From assembly GCF_905404315.1 (NCBI RefSeq), contig NC_066291.1, forward strand, positions 11,619,501 to 11,683,500: a stretch of 64,000 nucleotides of DNA, in the 5' to 3' direction. This document shows, in pieces, positions 59,201 through 64,000 of the stretch. The translations under genes were made by a program, and so were the position numbers. The notes below the pieces were generated by a model. The model was not told the DNA's origin. It worked only from the letters and a program-made list of their open reading frames with translations, and made no database searches. The DNA comes from Leptidea sinapis. Taxonomy: Eukaryota; Arthropoda; Insecta; Lepidoptera; Pieridae. The first letter of the stretch is position 1. Each line of letters starts with the position of its first letter.

Positions 59201-60749
59201 TCCAATCTGTAAGAAAGTTAATTACACACAAGAAGAGCAGCTGTAGCATCACACAAGACAAAAGACTGTATATTGTAACCATATATTATTTTATGAAAAA
59301 AAAGAAGCCCATTGAGTTTCTTGCACCTGTTCTTCTTAGGTCCGAGGCATACTTTATCAATTGGGTGGTAAATTTTGACTTTCAATAACTGATATTATAT
59401 CCCTTTTGAATAAAAATATTTGAATAGTTTTTAAGTGAGACAGTTTTTATCAGAATGGCTACCATTTTGGCAATCACCATCTTGGTCCTTAATATTTATT
59501 ATAATAGTGGCAATTGTAATACACTTCACTTCAGACAAATCACATCCACAGCTGGATAAAAGCCTACCCAAGACCTCCACAACAATCAGTCCCTCACATG
59601 CTGTTATTGAAAATATTCCAATGATCTTGACCAGATTATCTGTCTGTCTTTCCAGCTATTATTATCTGATTGCACACTGCCACTTCAATTTCTCAATGAT
59701 TCTGGCTATATCCACTGATATAGCCCATCACTACTTTCCTTTTGGTCATTAATGTATAATAATATATTGCAATATGTAAGTTGAGATTCACAAAAGAGAT
59801 TGTTTTTAAGAGACATTTATAAGTTCTTGGAACTACATTCTTCATTCAATATAAGAATGGTTCAGAATTTATACTAAACATTCCTGCCACATCACACTAT
59901 CTAGATATATGTAACATATTATCTAGACATTATTTTTATTATTATTGTTCTTATATTGTTGCTTAGAGCTTTAGAGAGTGAACTGTTAAATAAAATGTAG
60001 GGTACAAATTAATTTAACTGCATATATGTTATTTTTACTTTGATTAGTTTAGTTTTAGATTTTGCCAACATCTCATTCAAACTACATCAGCATTTAAACT
60101 ATAATCAAATGTATCAGAGAGCAAGTTTTAGGTTTTTCTGAAGAATATCACCACTTCTTTATATTCAATGATTTAAGCAACATATTTGTAATTTCCAAAC
60201 TATTATCCTTGCTGGGTAAACATAGCATTTTGGTGAGACATTTAGGGTGTGCAATATCTGTAGTATATAATAGTCTAACTGTATCACCTTTTGTAGTACT
60301 ACTTCTTCAGTGATAGTTGGAATTATAAGATAGCAAAAAAATACTTACAACAACAAGACCATCTTCAACTTTAAACAATGTTTCCAAAAACGCCAAGTCA
60401 GGTAAAACATGGTAACAATTAATGCAGCAATAGGTCCAAAAATCCAAAAGCACAATTTTAGATGCACATTGCTGAAGAGATAAGGGTTCGGGAACATTCA
60501 CCCATTCCAATTCTGTGGTAAACAATTGGTTAATATAAAAAAAAAATTGTTGTTTACTAACTGAACTTAATTTATAAAAGATATTCACATACGCTTTTCG
60601 AAGTCAGCCACTGCTGGAACAGTTGACCAAACTTTTCTGATGTGACTAGTTATTAAGGAATTTCTTTCATTATCGTTATCAATGTCTGAAATAGCTGCGG
60701 ATAAATCTGCACATGCTTGGGCAACGTAATCCAAAGGACTTGCTTCCAT
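43432..60749 (-). CDS. NHLRC2: NHL repeat-containing protein 2, complete gene in 11 coding exons
   Basis: Joining 60749-60593, 60512-60349, 59206-59047, 57153-56975, 54707-54560, 52277-52110, 49735-49562, 48517-48398, 46747-46643, 45540-45431 and 44229-43432 gives 2283 nt, 760 residues and a TGA stop. All introns are GT-AG and the phases agree at every junction. Domain order: a short N-terminal helix region (1-50); thioredoxin-like domain (about 55-200) with WTYCCINC, the redox pair being Cys82 and Cys85; NHL repeats from about 235 (ISDTGHHRVLL, VCDTNNHLIRAIY, ACAGSHQIWAVF, IADSESSSIRRL, VADTYNNKIKKVD, IADTNNHSIKIL); and a C-terminal beta-rich tail to 760. Vertebrate NHLRC2 is about 726 residues. 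Its family role is poorly defined and linked to redox or cytoskeletal functions. It is predicted cytosolic, since no signal peptide is seen. No frame break was found. Confidence 0.95.
44430..44940. other. NHLRC2 intron 10, nothing recognised
   Basis: A 101-codon minus frame at 44484-44789 has a hydrophobic stretch but no splice fit with NHLRC2 and no known domain. Confidence 0.35.
44941..45040. mobile_element. MITE family C, right-end fragment
   Basis: Contains gagtgtaagacgtagcttgt, cacgcatactaaag and taattatctaagg, matching the right half of the copies at 43167 and 51862. Confidence 0.7.
45057..45480 (-). repeat. Three tandem copies of the exon 10 end plus donor and intron start
   Basis: The units start near 45061, 45181 and 45331 with g-agttttagac-like words. 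Each contains ctacccgcaaaactagaat and ends in an exon-like catag-attc-t-tcgcctcc-ataatg block (45139-45167, 45277-45304, and the real exon end from 45431). Periods are about 120 and 150 bp. The left two are decayed. Confidence 0.8.
45431..45540 (-). CDS. NHLRC2: NHLRC2 coding exon 10 (NHL blade)
   Basis: Encodes residues 459-495: PCPEIFIADSESSSIRRLAL, VSTLCGGDKNPM. Acceptor CGATCCTACAG; donor CCTATG/GTAAAT, phase 0. Two decayed copies of its last 29 nt and the donor region follow in the intron. Confidence 0.95.
45675..46230. other. NHLRC2 intron 9, one repeat-like block
   Basis: The block at 45675-45795 (ttgggcgaaagccttctcca ... gttcaccgtctattcggtct) looks like a LINE scrap but has no second copy here. 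The rest is unassigned. Confidence 0.35.
46235..46634 (-). mobile_element. LINE family A 3' end inside NHLRC2 intron 9
   Basis: Same strand as the gene. From the right: ATGCCTACTACTCGGTTGGG (frame MPTTRLGRVSKSFVGRCICF), KRIVKKRLCGKGYYSINDFL, then the 3' tail to aaattcaaatatttttattc. Its 5' truncation point lies next to the exon 9 donor. Confidence 0.9.
46643..46747 (-). CDS. NHLRC2: NHLRC2 coding exon 9
   Basis: Encodes residues 424-458: GTCVRIAGTGAEAARNSAYP then TAAFAQPSGLTLRN, matching the family pattern GTC-RxAGxG-E-RNxAYP--A-FAQPSGL. Acceptor ATGCGAAG has a poor pyrimidine tract; donor AACG/GTTAGT, phase 1. A LINE A fragment starts about 8 nt into the next intron. Confidence 0.9.
46935..47245 (-). 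repeat. Interspersed repeat R, fullest copy
   Basis: Runs from ttatgacaataagggacaag through cattacaattcagtgccgct, cgctcgtcaccttgagacat and cagaccgaaacacaata to ggagcctcccaccgg. It is about 310 bp, non-coding, in NHLRC2 intron 8. Confidence 0.75.
47497..47705 (-). mobile_element. tRNA-derived SINE S1 with intact cloverleaf head
   Basis: The head at 47530-47601 folds on the minus strand. The acceptor GAACGAT/ATCGTTC is perfect (7 bp), the D-stem GCTC/GAGC is perfect and the anticodon stem has one mismatch. The T-arm GTGGG/CCCGC closes with one G-T pair. The loop ACGGAAC lacks the invariant T33. Fragments of the SINE body lie on both sides. Confidence 0.8.
47706..48390. other. NHLRC2 intron 8, remainder
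   Basis: At 47960-48060 an interspersed repeat tail occurs inverted relative to 29510-29600. Nothing else is recognised. Confidence 0.4.
48398..48517 (-). CDS. NHLRC2: NHLRC2 coding exon 8
   Basis: Encodes residues 384-423: a lysine run (DKKKKGELRR) then VLIIACAGSHQIWAVFLDN, the counterpart of the family's LWIAMAGTHQIW strand. Acceptor TTTGTGATTATAG; donor CAGG/GTAAGT, phase 1. The exon falls below usual open-frame length limits. Confidence 0.9.
48660..48985 (+). mobile_element. LINE family A 3' end in NHLRC2 intron 7, antisense
   Basis: Plus-strand words taccacagattgggaatggt, cgcctcaggc and agaagcgcgctaagtttctt match family A. More diverged than the copy in intron 9. Confidence 0.65.
49562..49735 (-). 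CDS. NHLRC2: NHLRC2 coding exon 7 with proline-rich insert
   Basis: Encodes residues 326-383: GGKCLELQSISSPWDILLYT then ADMDMSVRPSL, six prolines, and an acidic DDKDD stretch. The SISSPWD block matches the family; the following part looks like a loop expansion. Acceptor GTTGACCAG; donor AAAAG/GTGGGA, phase 1. The plus-strand frame at 49570-49788 is its shadow. Confidence 0.9.
49736..50475. other. NHLRC2 intron 6, right part, nothing recognised
   Basis: No shared repeat or coding frame was found. Confidence 0.35.
50478..50853 (+). mobile_element. Helitron-like element in NHLRC2 intron 6
   Basis: Begins A/TCTATATATATAAAAATAA and ends gggtcagctag, with the stem acaga...tctgt 12 nt before the end. 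Its interior ctcgctaaaactcg and gtcttgaattatttgtgg matches the copy at 19724-20102. Confidence 0.75.
50854..51858. other. NHLRC2 intron 6, left part, no gene
   Basis: A short (AT)n run at about 51218-51240. Two overlapping frames near 50773-51004 are not supported by any domain. Confidence 0.35.
51862..52082. mobile_element. MITE family C copy beside NHLRC2 exon 6
   Basis: Ends agatcatttaaacgtctag and tatacgtaaaaattatct are inverted. It has the full interior with gagtgtagcacgtagcttgt. It is 221 bp and stops 28 nt from exon 6. Confidence 0.8.
52110..52277 (-). CDS. NHLRC2: NHLRC2 coding exon 6 (NHL blade)
   Basis: Encodes residues 270-325: FHEARFDSPQGLCWLSSSIL, VVCDTNNHLIRAIYL, VDVLAGNGKQSEAGDQ. 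Acceptor TTTGATTCCAG; donor CAAG/GTATTT, phase 1. MITE family C starts 28 nt downstream of the exon edge. Confidence 0.95.
52355..52550 (-). mobile_element. tRNA-derived SINE S1
   Basis: Body end gtgataaccctcacttctag, then head gatgcgggattcgaactcac with ccaactaagctaaccgttcg on the minus strand. Confidence 0.8.
52690..52790 (-). mobile_element. LINE family E scrap
   Basis: Inverted words gttgccgttttaagttagga and aagttcctaagtcgtatcgg match the family E C-terminal block. Confidence 0.45.
52970..53280. mobile_element. Two SINE S1 heads facing each other
   Basis: A minus-strand head starts at about 53036 (gaacgatgcgggactcgaac) and runs into body sequence. A complete plus-strand head lies at 53186-53254 (acceptor GAACGGT/ATCGTTC, anticodon stem CCGGC/GCCGG). 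The arrangement is an inverted pair sharing one body. Confidence 0.8.
53530..53920. mobile_element. SINE S1 pair, more diverged
   Basis: A minus head near 53600-53650 (gagcgctctaaccaactgag), body to 53815, then a plus head near 53830-53900 (gttggttcag, agttcgagtcccgcattgtt). Confidence 0.65.
53921..54350. other. NHLRC2 intron 5 segment, probable repeat mosaic
   Basis: 53935-53980 is a piece of SINE S2 body. A frame ending CIKLFNHLHLQIKKYHRNDL (to 54190) looks like the C-terminus of a LINE ORF, but there is no second copy here. Confidence 0.4.
54354..54556 (+). mobile_element. tRNA-derived SINE S2 abutting the exon 5 donor
   Basis: B-box part gaggtcccgggttcgaatcc, body atagatgtttgttttcggtt, end gtgtgtcaatatt. 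The head is truncated. Its end lies at intron position +4 of NHLRC2 intron 5, antisense to the gene. Confidence 0.8.
54560..54707 (-). CDS. NHLRC2: NHLRC2 coding exon 5 (first NHL blade)
   Basis: Encodes residues 221-269: LCLNPFYRGRAEQPFLAISD, TGHHRVLLTD, then VGGPERGSKNG. Donor GGAA/GTAAATATTG, phase 1. The A at +5 is weak, and from +4 on the intron is the end of SINE S2. Confidence 0.95.
54990..56860 (-). pseudogene. Jockey-like LINE, 5'-truncated, in NHLRC2 intron 4
   Basis: Minus frames: RNKGAGPHGIPS, YWKTAKVVPIHKSG, HHGFVPLRSTTTNLVD, VVYTDFSKAFDRVFH, FITSGVPQGSHLGPLLFNFF, YLYADDLKI, then (55990-55820) KDLGIVFDAKLTFVPHIEYV and (55816-55274) MLRIERIQKRF, NRLVFFKMTSLEDRR. It ends in a 3' UTR with a (TTTA)n tail at 54990-55013. 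The RT is the best preserved in the window: one frameshift near 56010, a stop near 55940 and one near 56775. The YADD box is intact. It lies in the sense orientation of the host gene. There is no endonuclease, so it is not autonomous. Confidence 0.9.
56975..57153 (-). CDS. NHLRC2: NHLRC2 coding exon 4
   Basis: Encodes residues 161-220 (GPGNKPVFVLTGEGHREELI ... KAEKSEFLSYPSK), the end of the thioredoxin-like domain and the linker to the propeller. Acceptor TTTTATTTTAG; donor AAG/GTAAAT, phase 0. Confidence 0.95.
57418..57660 (-). mobile_element. LINE family B 3' end in NHLRC2 intron 3
   Basis: Minus frame NFLPCTTKLWNEHPSVVFPG matches the family end. A small deletion lies near 57510. Confidence 0.8.
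57661..58750. other. NHLRC2 intron 3, remainder
   Basis: No coding frame or repeat that I can assign. Confidence 0.35.
58755..59032 (+). mobile_element. LINE family B 3' end next to exon 3, antisense
   Basis: Plus frame WRSSTVRFTRSFLPHTTKLL, then NELPYAVFPRQYDM. It ends with cctattccataaaaaaaaag; the A-run stops 14 nt short of the exon 3 donor. Confidence 0.85.
59047..59206 (-). CDS. NHLRC2: NHLRC2 coding exon 3
   Basis: Encodes residues 108-160: IGVHCAKFPNEKDTENILAA, then GIHHPVVND and CWPTLLLLG, with the cis-Pro of the thioredoxin fold in WPT. Acceptor TTCTTACAG; donor CTAG/GTAACA, phase 1. A LINE tail begins about 14 nt into the next intron. Confidence 0.95.
59297..59426 (+). mobile_element. 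LINE family A tail upstream of exon 3
   Basis: gaagcccattgagtttcttg, ctgttcttcttaggtccgag and ttttgaataaaaatatttga are the family A 3' end. It lies about 90 nt from the exon 3 acceptor. Confidence 0.75.
59427..60340. other. NHLRC2 intron 2, remainder
   Basis: A 105-codon plus frame at 59435-59752 has a hydrophobic segment but no domain or splice support; not called. Confidence 0.4.
60349..60512 (-). CDS. NHLRC2: NHLRC2 coding exon 2 (thioredoxin active site)
   Basis: Encodes residues 53-107: ELEWVNVPEPLS, then LLDFWTYCCINC with the CxxC centre, and LPDLAFLETLF. Donor GTT/GTAAGTAT, phase 0. Confidence 0.95.
60593..60749 (-). CDS. NHLRC2: NHLRC2 coding exon 1
   Basis: ATG in a good context (GAAATGG) opens MEASPLDYVAQACADLSAAI; the exon ends EK plus one base at C/GTATGT. 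The sequence TTTTCATTAG lies just before the ATG and could be an acceptor for a 5' UTR intron. The following intron is only 80 bp. Confidence 0.9.
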
Positions 60750-62570
60750 TTCTAATGAAAATTGTTTTTATTAAATTAATATAATATTAGATGCAAGACG
60801 TACTAAACTTACAAAAATTATGAAAAAATTTAGCTATAACAGTTTTCCCCAAAATATTTTGCTGTTAATTGGAATCAGGTAATTTTTATTGATATTTGAT
60901 ATTAATATTTATTACTTGTAAGCTTGTAACTTCTTGTTTACACTTCGATTTTTTTTTTTAATTTATTGATATTCACTTCAGGCTGCGGACACAAGTTTTT
61001 AGCCATATTTTTAGTCACCTGCATATTGCGCATCTCAGGTAGTTTTCCAATTACAAGAGCATAATGCGACTCAGTGCTGCACAATGCCGAATTGTGCTGA
61101 TGCTTAATTGGAACCTGAATTAGTTTTAAAATGCACCAGCAGAGTGCGTGTGGACTAAGTTCAGTGTTGAAAAAAAATATTCATAGAGTTGGCAATCTAA
61201 TAAGAAAATAGGATATTTCTGTTCAATAAATTTGTGTATACTTTAGAATTCTAAAATGAAATTGTATTTACATTTTAAATGTGGTACCTACATAAAATTA
61301 AATAGTCAATGTTTGTACCTTCATTAGTTTTAGTTTTATTTATTTAGAGCATTGGTAACAAGACCATCTGCTCAAACCAAAATACAATAAACGAAGAATA
61401 TTTAAATCATTTTTCGGTAAATTTGTACCTTTATCCATACTTACATTTTTTTAACACAGTCTGAATTAAGTTTTATTATTTCTAAAACTACGACGAAACG
61501 AAAGCTTTCAAAATTTTTTGAACAATAAACAATATTATTACCGAAGTAAATAAAATTTGGATCAATACCAACTTATAGTAAAAACACACGTTAATTTTCT
61601 GTCACTGAGTTGATATCTATTCTACGCATCACGCGAAAACAGTACTTTTGAGAGTGCTCGATTATGCGAAGCGTTGCTGTAGTTGGAACACTCAACGTTG
61701 AGCATTATGCCGCATAATGCGCTCTAGTGCTGAAATTGGAGAACAGTCTCAGTTGACAGGTAATAGTGAAGATCACTTGAATACCTGATGAAGTATACAT
61801 CGGTTCGTTGTCAAACAACCTGAAATTCATCATCCCAGGGCTCGCGATACACTGCTTGCTGTTTATTTTGATTTTAATAAATATCAACCATCTGACAAGC
61901 ACAGTTGTTCTCACCTGGTTGTTGGAGGTGAGAAATAACCAATTTATCTAACGGAGCAATTATCACCAATTAACCGAGTGCTGCACGCTCAGACAAATCC
62001 AGTACGAATACGTTTGGGTTCGTAATGGTCGATTAATGTTAAGAAAAGACGATTCTACTCTGGCGAAGTTACTCGTGAATGCTGAAATCTTTCCTTGATA
62101 AGTTAAATGTATGAATGAAATATTTATTACCAAAACTCAACAAGCATCCGTCGCAAGTTACAGGATATTTATATTGCTAGCCTTAACTGTAATTATGATT
62201 TAATGTGATTCTGTGTGGCTCAATAATAATATTTTCGATCATGAGATACTAAATCTAATTAGGGTTTAGTATAGCCAAATATGTCGTAGAGATAGGTGTA
62301 ATACAAACAGTGCTAAATCTGATGGCGGTGGTGTTCTAAGCTGTCCGAAAGGGACTAGAATGCTATGAAGGCTTTCTTGTTATGAAAGTACTAATGAGGA
62401 TATGTCGCTAAAAATACCCTCACGAATGTTTGTAAAAATATTTTTAAAGGTATATTTATTTGCGCTGTATACTTGTACCACATTTAACTCTATTTCGGCT
62501 TGGAAATCATTTATACTGTATCATGAACATTAAAGCTTTTAGTGAACAGAAACATAAAAAACAAACTTAA
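60750..62570. other. Upstream region of NHLRC2
   Basis: Should hold the promoter and any 5' UTR exon. I see no clear TATA or initiator that I can defend. 61665-61735 contains short inverted words (gcattatgcc/gcataatgc). Confidence 0.4.
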
Positions 62571-62578
62571 CGGGAATT

Positions 62579-62857
62579 ATGAACACTTGTTTAAAAGATG
62601 TACTTAATGTTATTCCTGTTGATAGAAAGGTAAAATTATTAACGTTAACCGAACTATATCGAGATATAACTAAATTCGTAATAAAGAGAGTGAATACCTA
62701 CTCAACTCGGCTATCTAACAAAAATAAGCTAGTGGTACCTAAAATATGTAATTATTACGGTATGCGTACCATGCAGTGGGTAATACCTACATTAATTAAT
62801 GAGTTTACTACCCAAATAGCGTCACAATTGTCCAATTGCAAAAAAAAAATCAGGTAA
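62579..62857 (+). mobile_element. Possible LINE C-terminal relic
   Basis: A 92-codon frame with STRLSNKNKLVVPKICNYYG and WVIPTLINEF resembles the C-terminal region after RT in Jockey-like LINEs. No second copy is in the window, so this is a guess from wording. Confidence 0.35.
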
Positions 62858-63399
62858 AGAACTTATTGCGAAAGTTTTACTTAGCAGAATGACCAAAATA
62901 CATAGACTTAAGAAATATTGGTAGGGACAATTAAACTGTCACACAAAAATCATATTATTGGTTTGATAATATGCGAAACACGAGAATTACTGCCGACAAA
63001 CTGCTGCGCAGTTACCCAGCTCTACTTCTACATGTCTTACTAAGTGGCTTTGCACAATCTTCAATAGTTAGTACTTAGTTAATGGTGACGGTAAAATTTT
63101 AGACATAGTAATAACTCATGCGGTAAAAGGGAACTCTGGCTTTGTACCTTTAAACAAAAATACACCATTTTCATTTCTGTTAAATATTGTGACTTTGCAG
63201 TTTTTCCTTTTCATGAAAAAAATAATGCAATTATAGTTATATAATTTCTATAAATATATATAAATAAGGAGCTTTGTGACATCAATAGGAAGGAGTCTTT
63301 AGAAAGTGTAATTATACTGTTGATGAAATGGTTGTGATGTTTAACTCTATTTTTAAATAACATTATTAACCATGTTCCTAAAGGGCGAGCAAGTAGACG

Positions 63400-63545
63400 T
63401 GTACAGTATCCAGACTGGTCCAACCACTGACGGTAATTGATACGTTTGTTGAAACGAAATGCGCAGACAACGTACAGCAAATTGATGCTCTTTACACTGA
63501 TTTCAGTAAAACTTTTGATATAGTACACCATTCTATATCATTTTT
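63400..63545 (+). mobile_element. LINE reverse-transcriptase scrap
   Basis: The plus frame reads TFVETKCADNVQQIDALYTD then FSKTFDIVHHSI, the RT block that is FSKAFDxVxH in intact copies; the change of Ala to Thr and a frame stop soon after mark decay. Confidence 0.75.
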
Positions 63546-63564
63546 TTAATATGTTGAAATTATA

Positions 63565-63835
63565 ATAATATAATATTGACACACTTTTACACAAATTATC
63601 TTGCCCCAAACTAGGCATAACCTGCACTATGGGTGCAAGACTACAATAATATATTTAATACAATACACTTACTTAAACATACATAAATACAAATACACAT
63701 CCATGACTCGGAAACACAAATCCATATTTATCACATAAATAAATATTTGTACCTACCGGGATCCGAACCAAGGACCAAAAGCTCATTTGGCAAGGCCGTT
63801 AACCATTGGGCTATATGGCTCGTCAAAGTACCTTA
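63565..63835 (-). mobile_element. tRNA-derived SINE S2
   Basis: Minus-strand head at the right (gggatccgaaccaaggacc B-box; ttaaccattgggctatatgg A-box), body catccatgactcggaaacac, end aatattgacacac at 63572. Confidence 0.75.
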
Positions 63836-64000
63836 CTTCTCAGTGAAGCTCAACTTTTCTGATATGTTGATATAATGGTAATATATTATATTTGATATTA
63901 TATGTGTAGTTAATGGATGATTTATAATTAATTATACTTTATTTCGATGATAATGTAATTGCACTATTTTGCTATCAACATACCCTTTGTCATGTCAACA

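Noticed and set aside
59435..59752. 105-codon plus-strand frame with a membrane-like segment
   Set aside because: Lies in NHLRC2 intron 2 with no domain, no splice context and AT-rich composition; kept only as unassigned.
1..64000. CRISPR array, prokaryotic operon, phage or plasmid features
   Set aside because: No regularly spaced direct repeats with unique spacers and no dense gene strings; the DNA is clearly animal nuclear.

Overview
The window reads as AT-rich nuclear DNA of a moth or butterfly (Lepidoptera). The evidence is a split animal gene with GT-AG introns, no dense bacterial-style coding, and many interspersed repeats of lepidopteran type: 5'-truncated LINEs, tRNA-derived SINEs, TC...CTAG Helitron-like elements, TWA-flanked MITEs and a deleted mariner. 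The species cannot be named from sequence alone.

Only one complete gene is well supported: an NHLRC2 orthologue on the minus strand (60749 down to 43432). I assembled 11 coding exons by hand. All junctions are GT-AG, every phase agrees, and the joined frame is 2283 nt (760 codons plus stop). The product has a thioredoxin-like domain with a C-I-N-C centre, a run of NHL repeats and a C-terminal beta-rich tail. Its first intron is 80 bp; the other nine are 1.0-2.4 kb and most hold repeats. Several repeats lie almost against splice donors: a SINE end 3 nt after exon 5, a LINE end about 8 nt after exon 9, and a LINE poly-A tail about 14 nt after exon 3. The 3' end of exon 10 with its donor is present as three tandem copies, two of them decayed.

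At the left end, one coding exon (685-577, minus) encodes a signal peptide and the start of a secreted protein whose remaining exons lie outside the window. A second, weaker candidate exon with an ideal donor is at 21274-21068 (minus).

Layout: 1-0.7 kb, LINE scrap and the secreted-protein exon; 0.7-43 kb, gene-poor DNA with MITEs, LINE 3' ends, Helitron-like elements, a mariner relic, SINEs and a decayed 2-kb LINE coding region at 37.3-39.4 kb; 43.0-60.8 kb, NHLRC2 with repeat-filled introns, including a 1.9-kb LINE in intron 4; 60.8-64 kb, upstream DNA with LINE and SINE fragments. I saw no rRNA, no convincing functional tRNA gene, no CRISPR and no prokaryotic-type operon. No clearly new biological system is visible. 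The most interesting structures are the repeat-hugged splice sites, the tandem decoy exon ends, and a Helitron-like insertion into a SINE whose empty site can be read directly.
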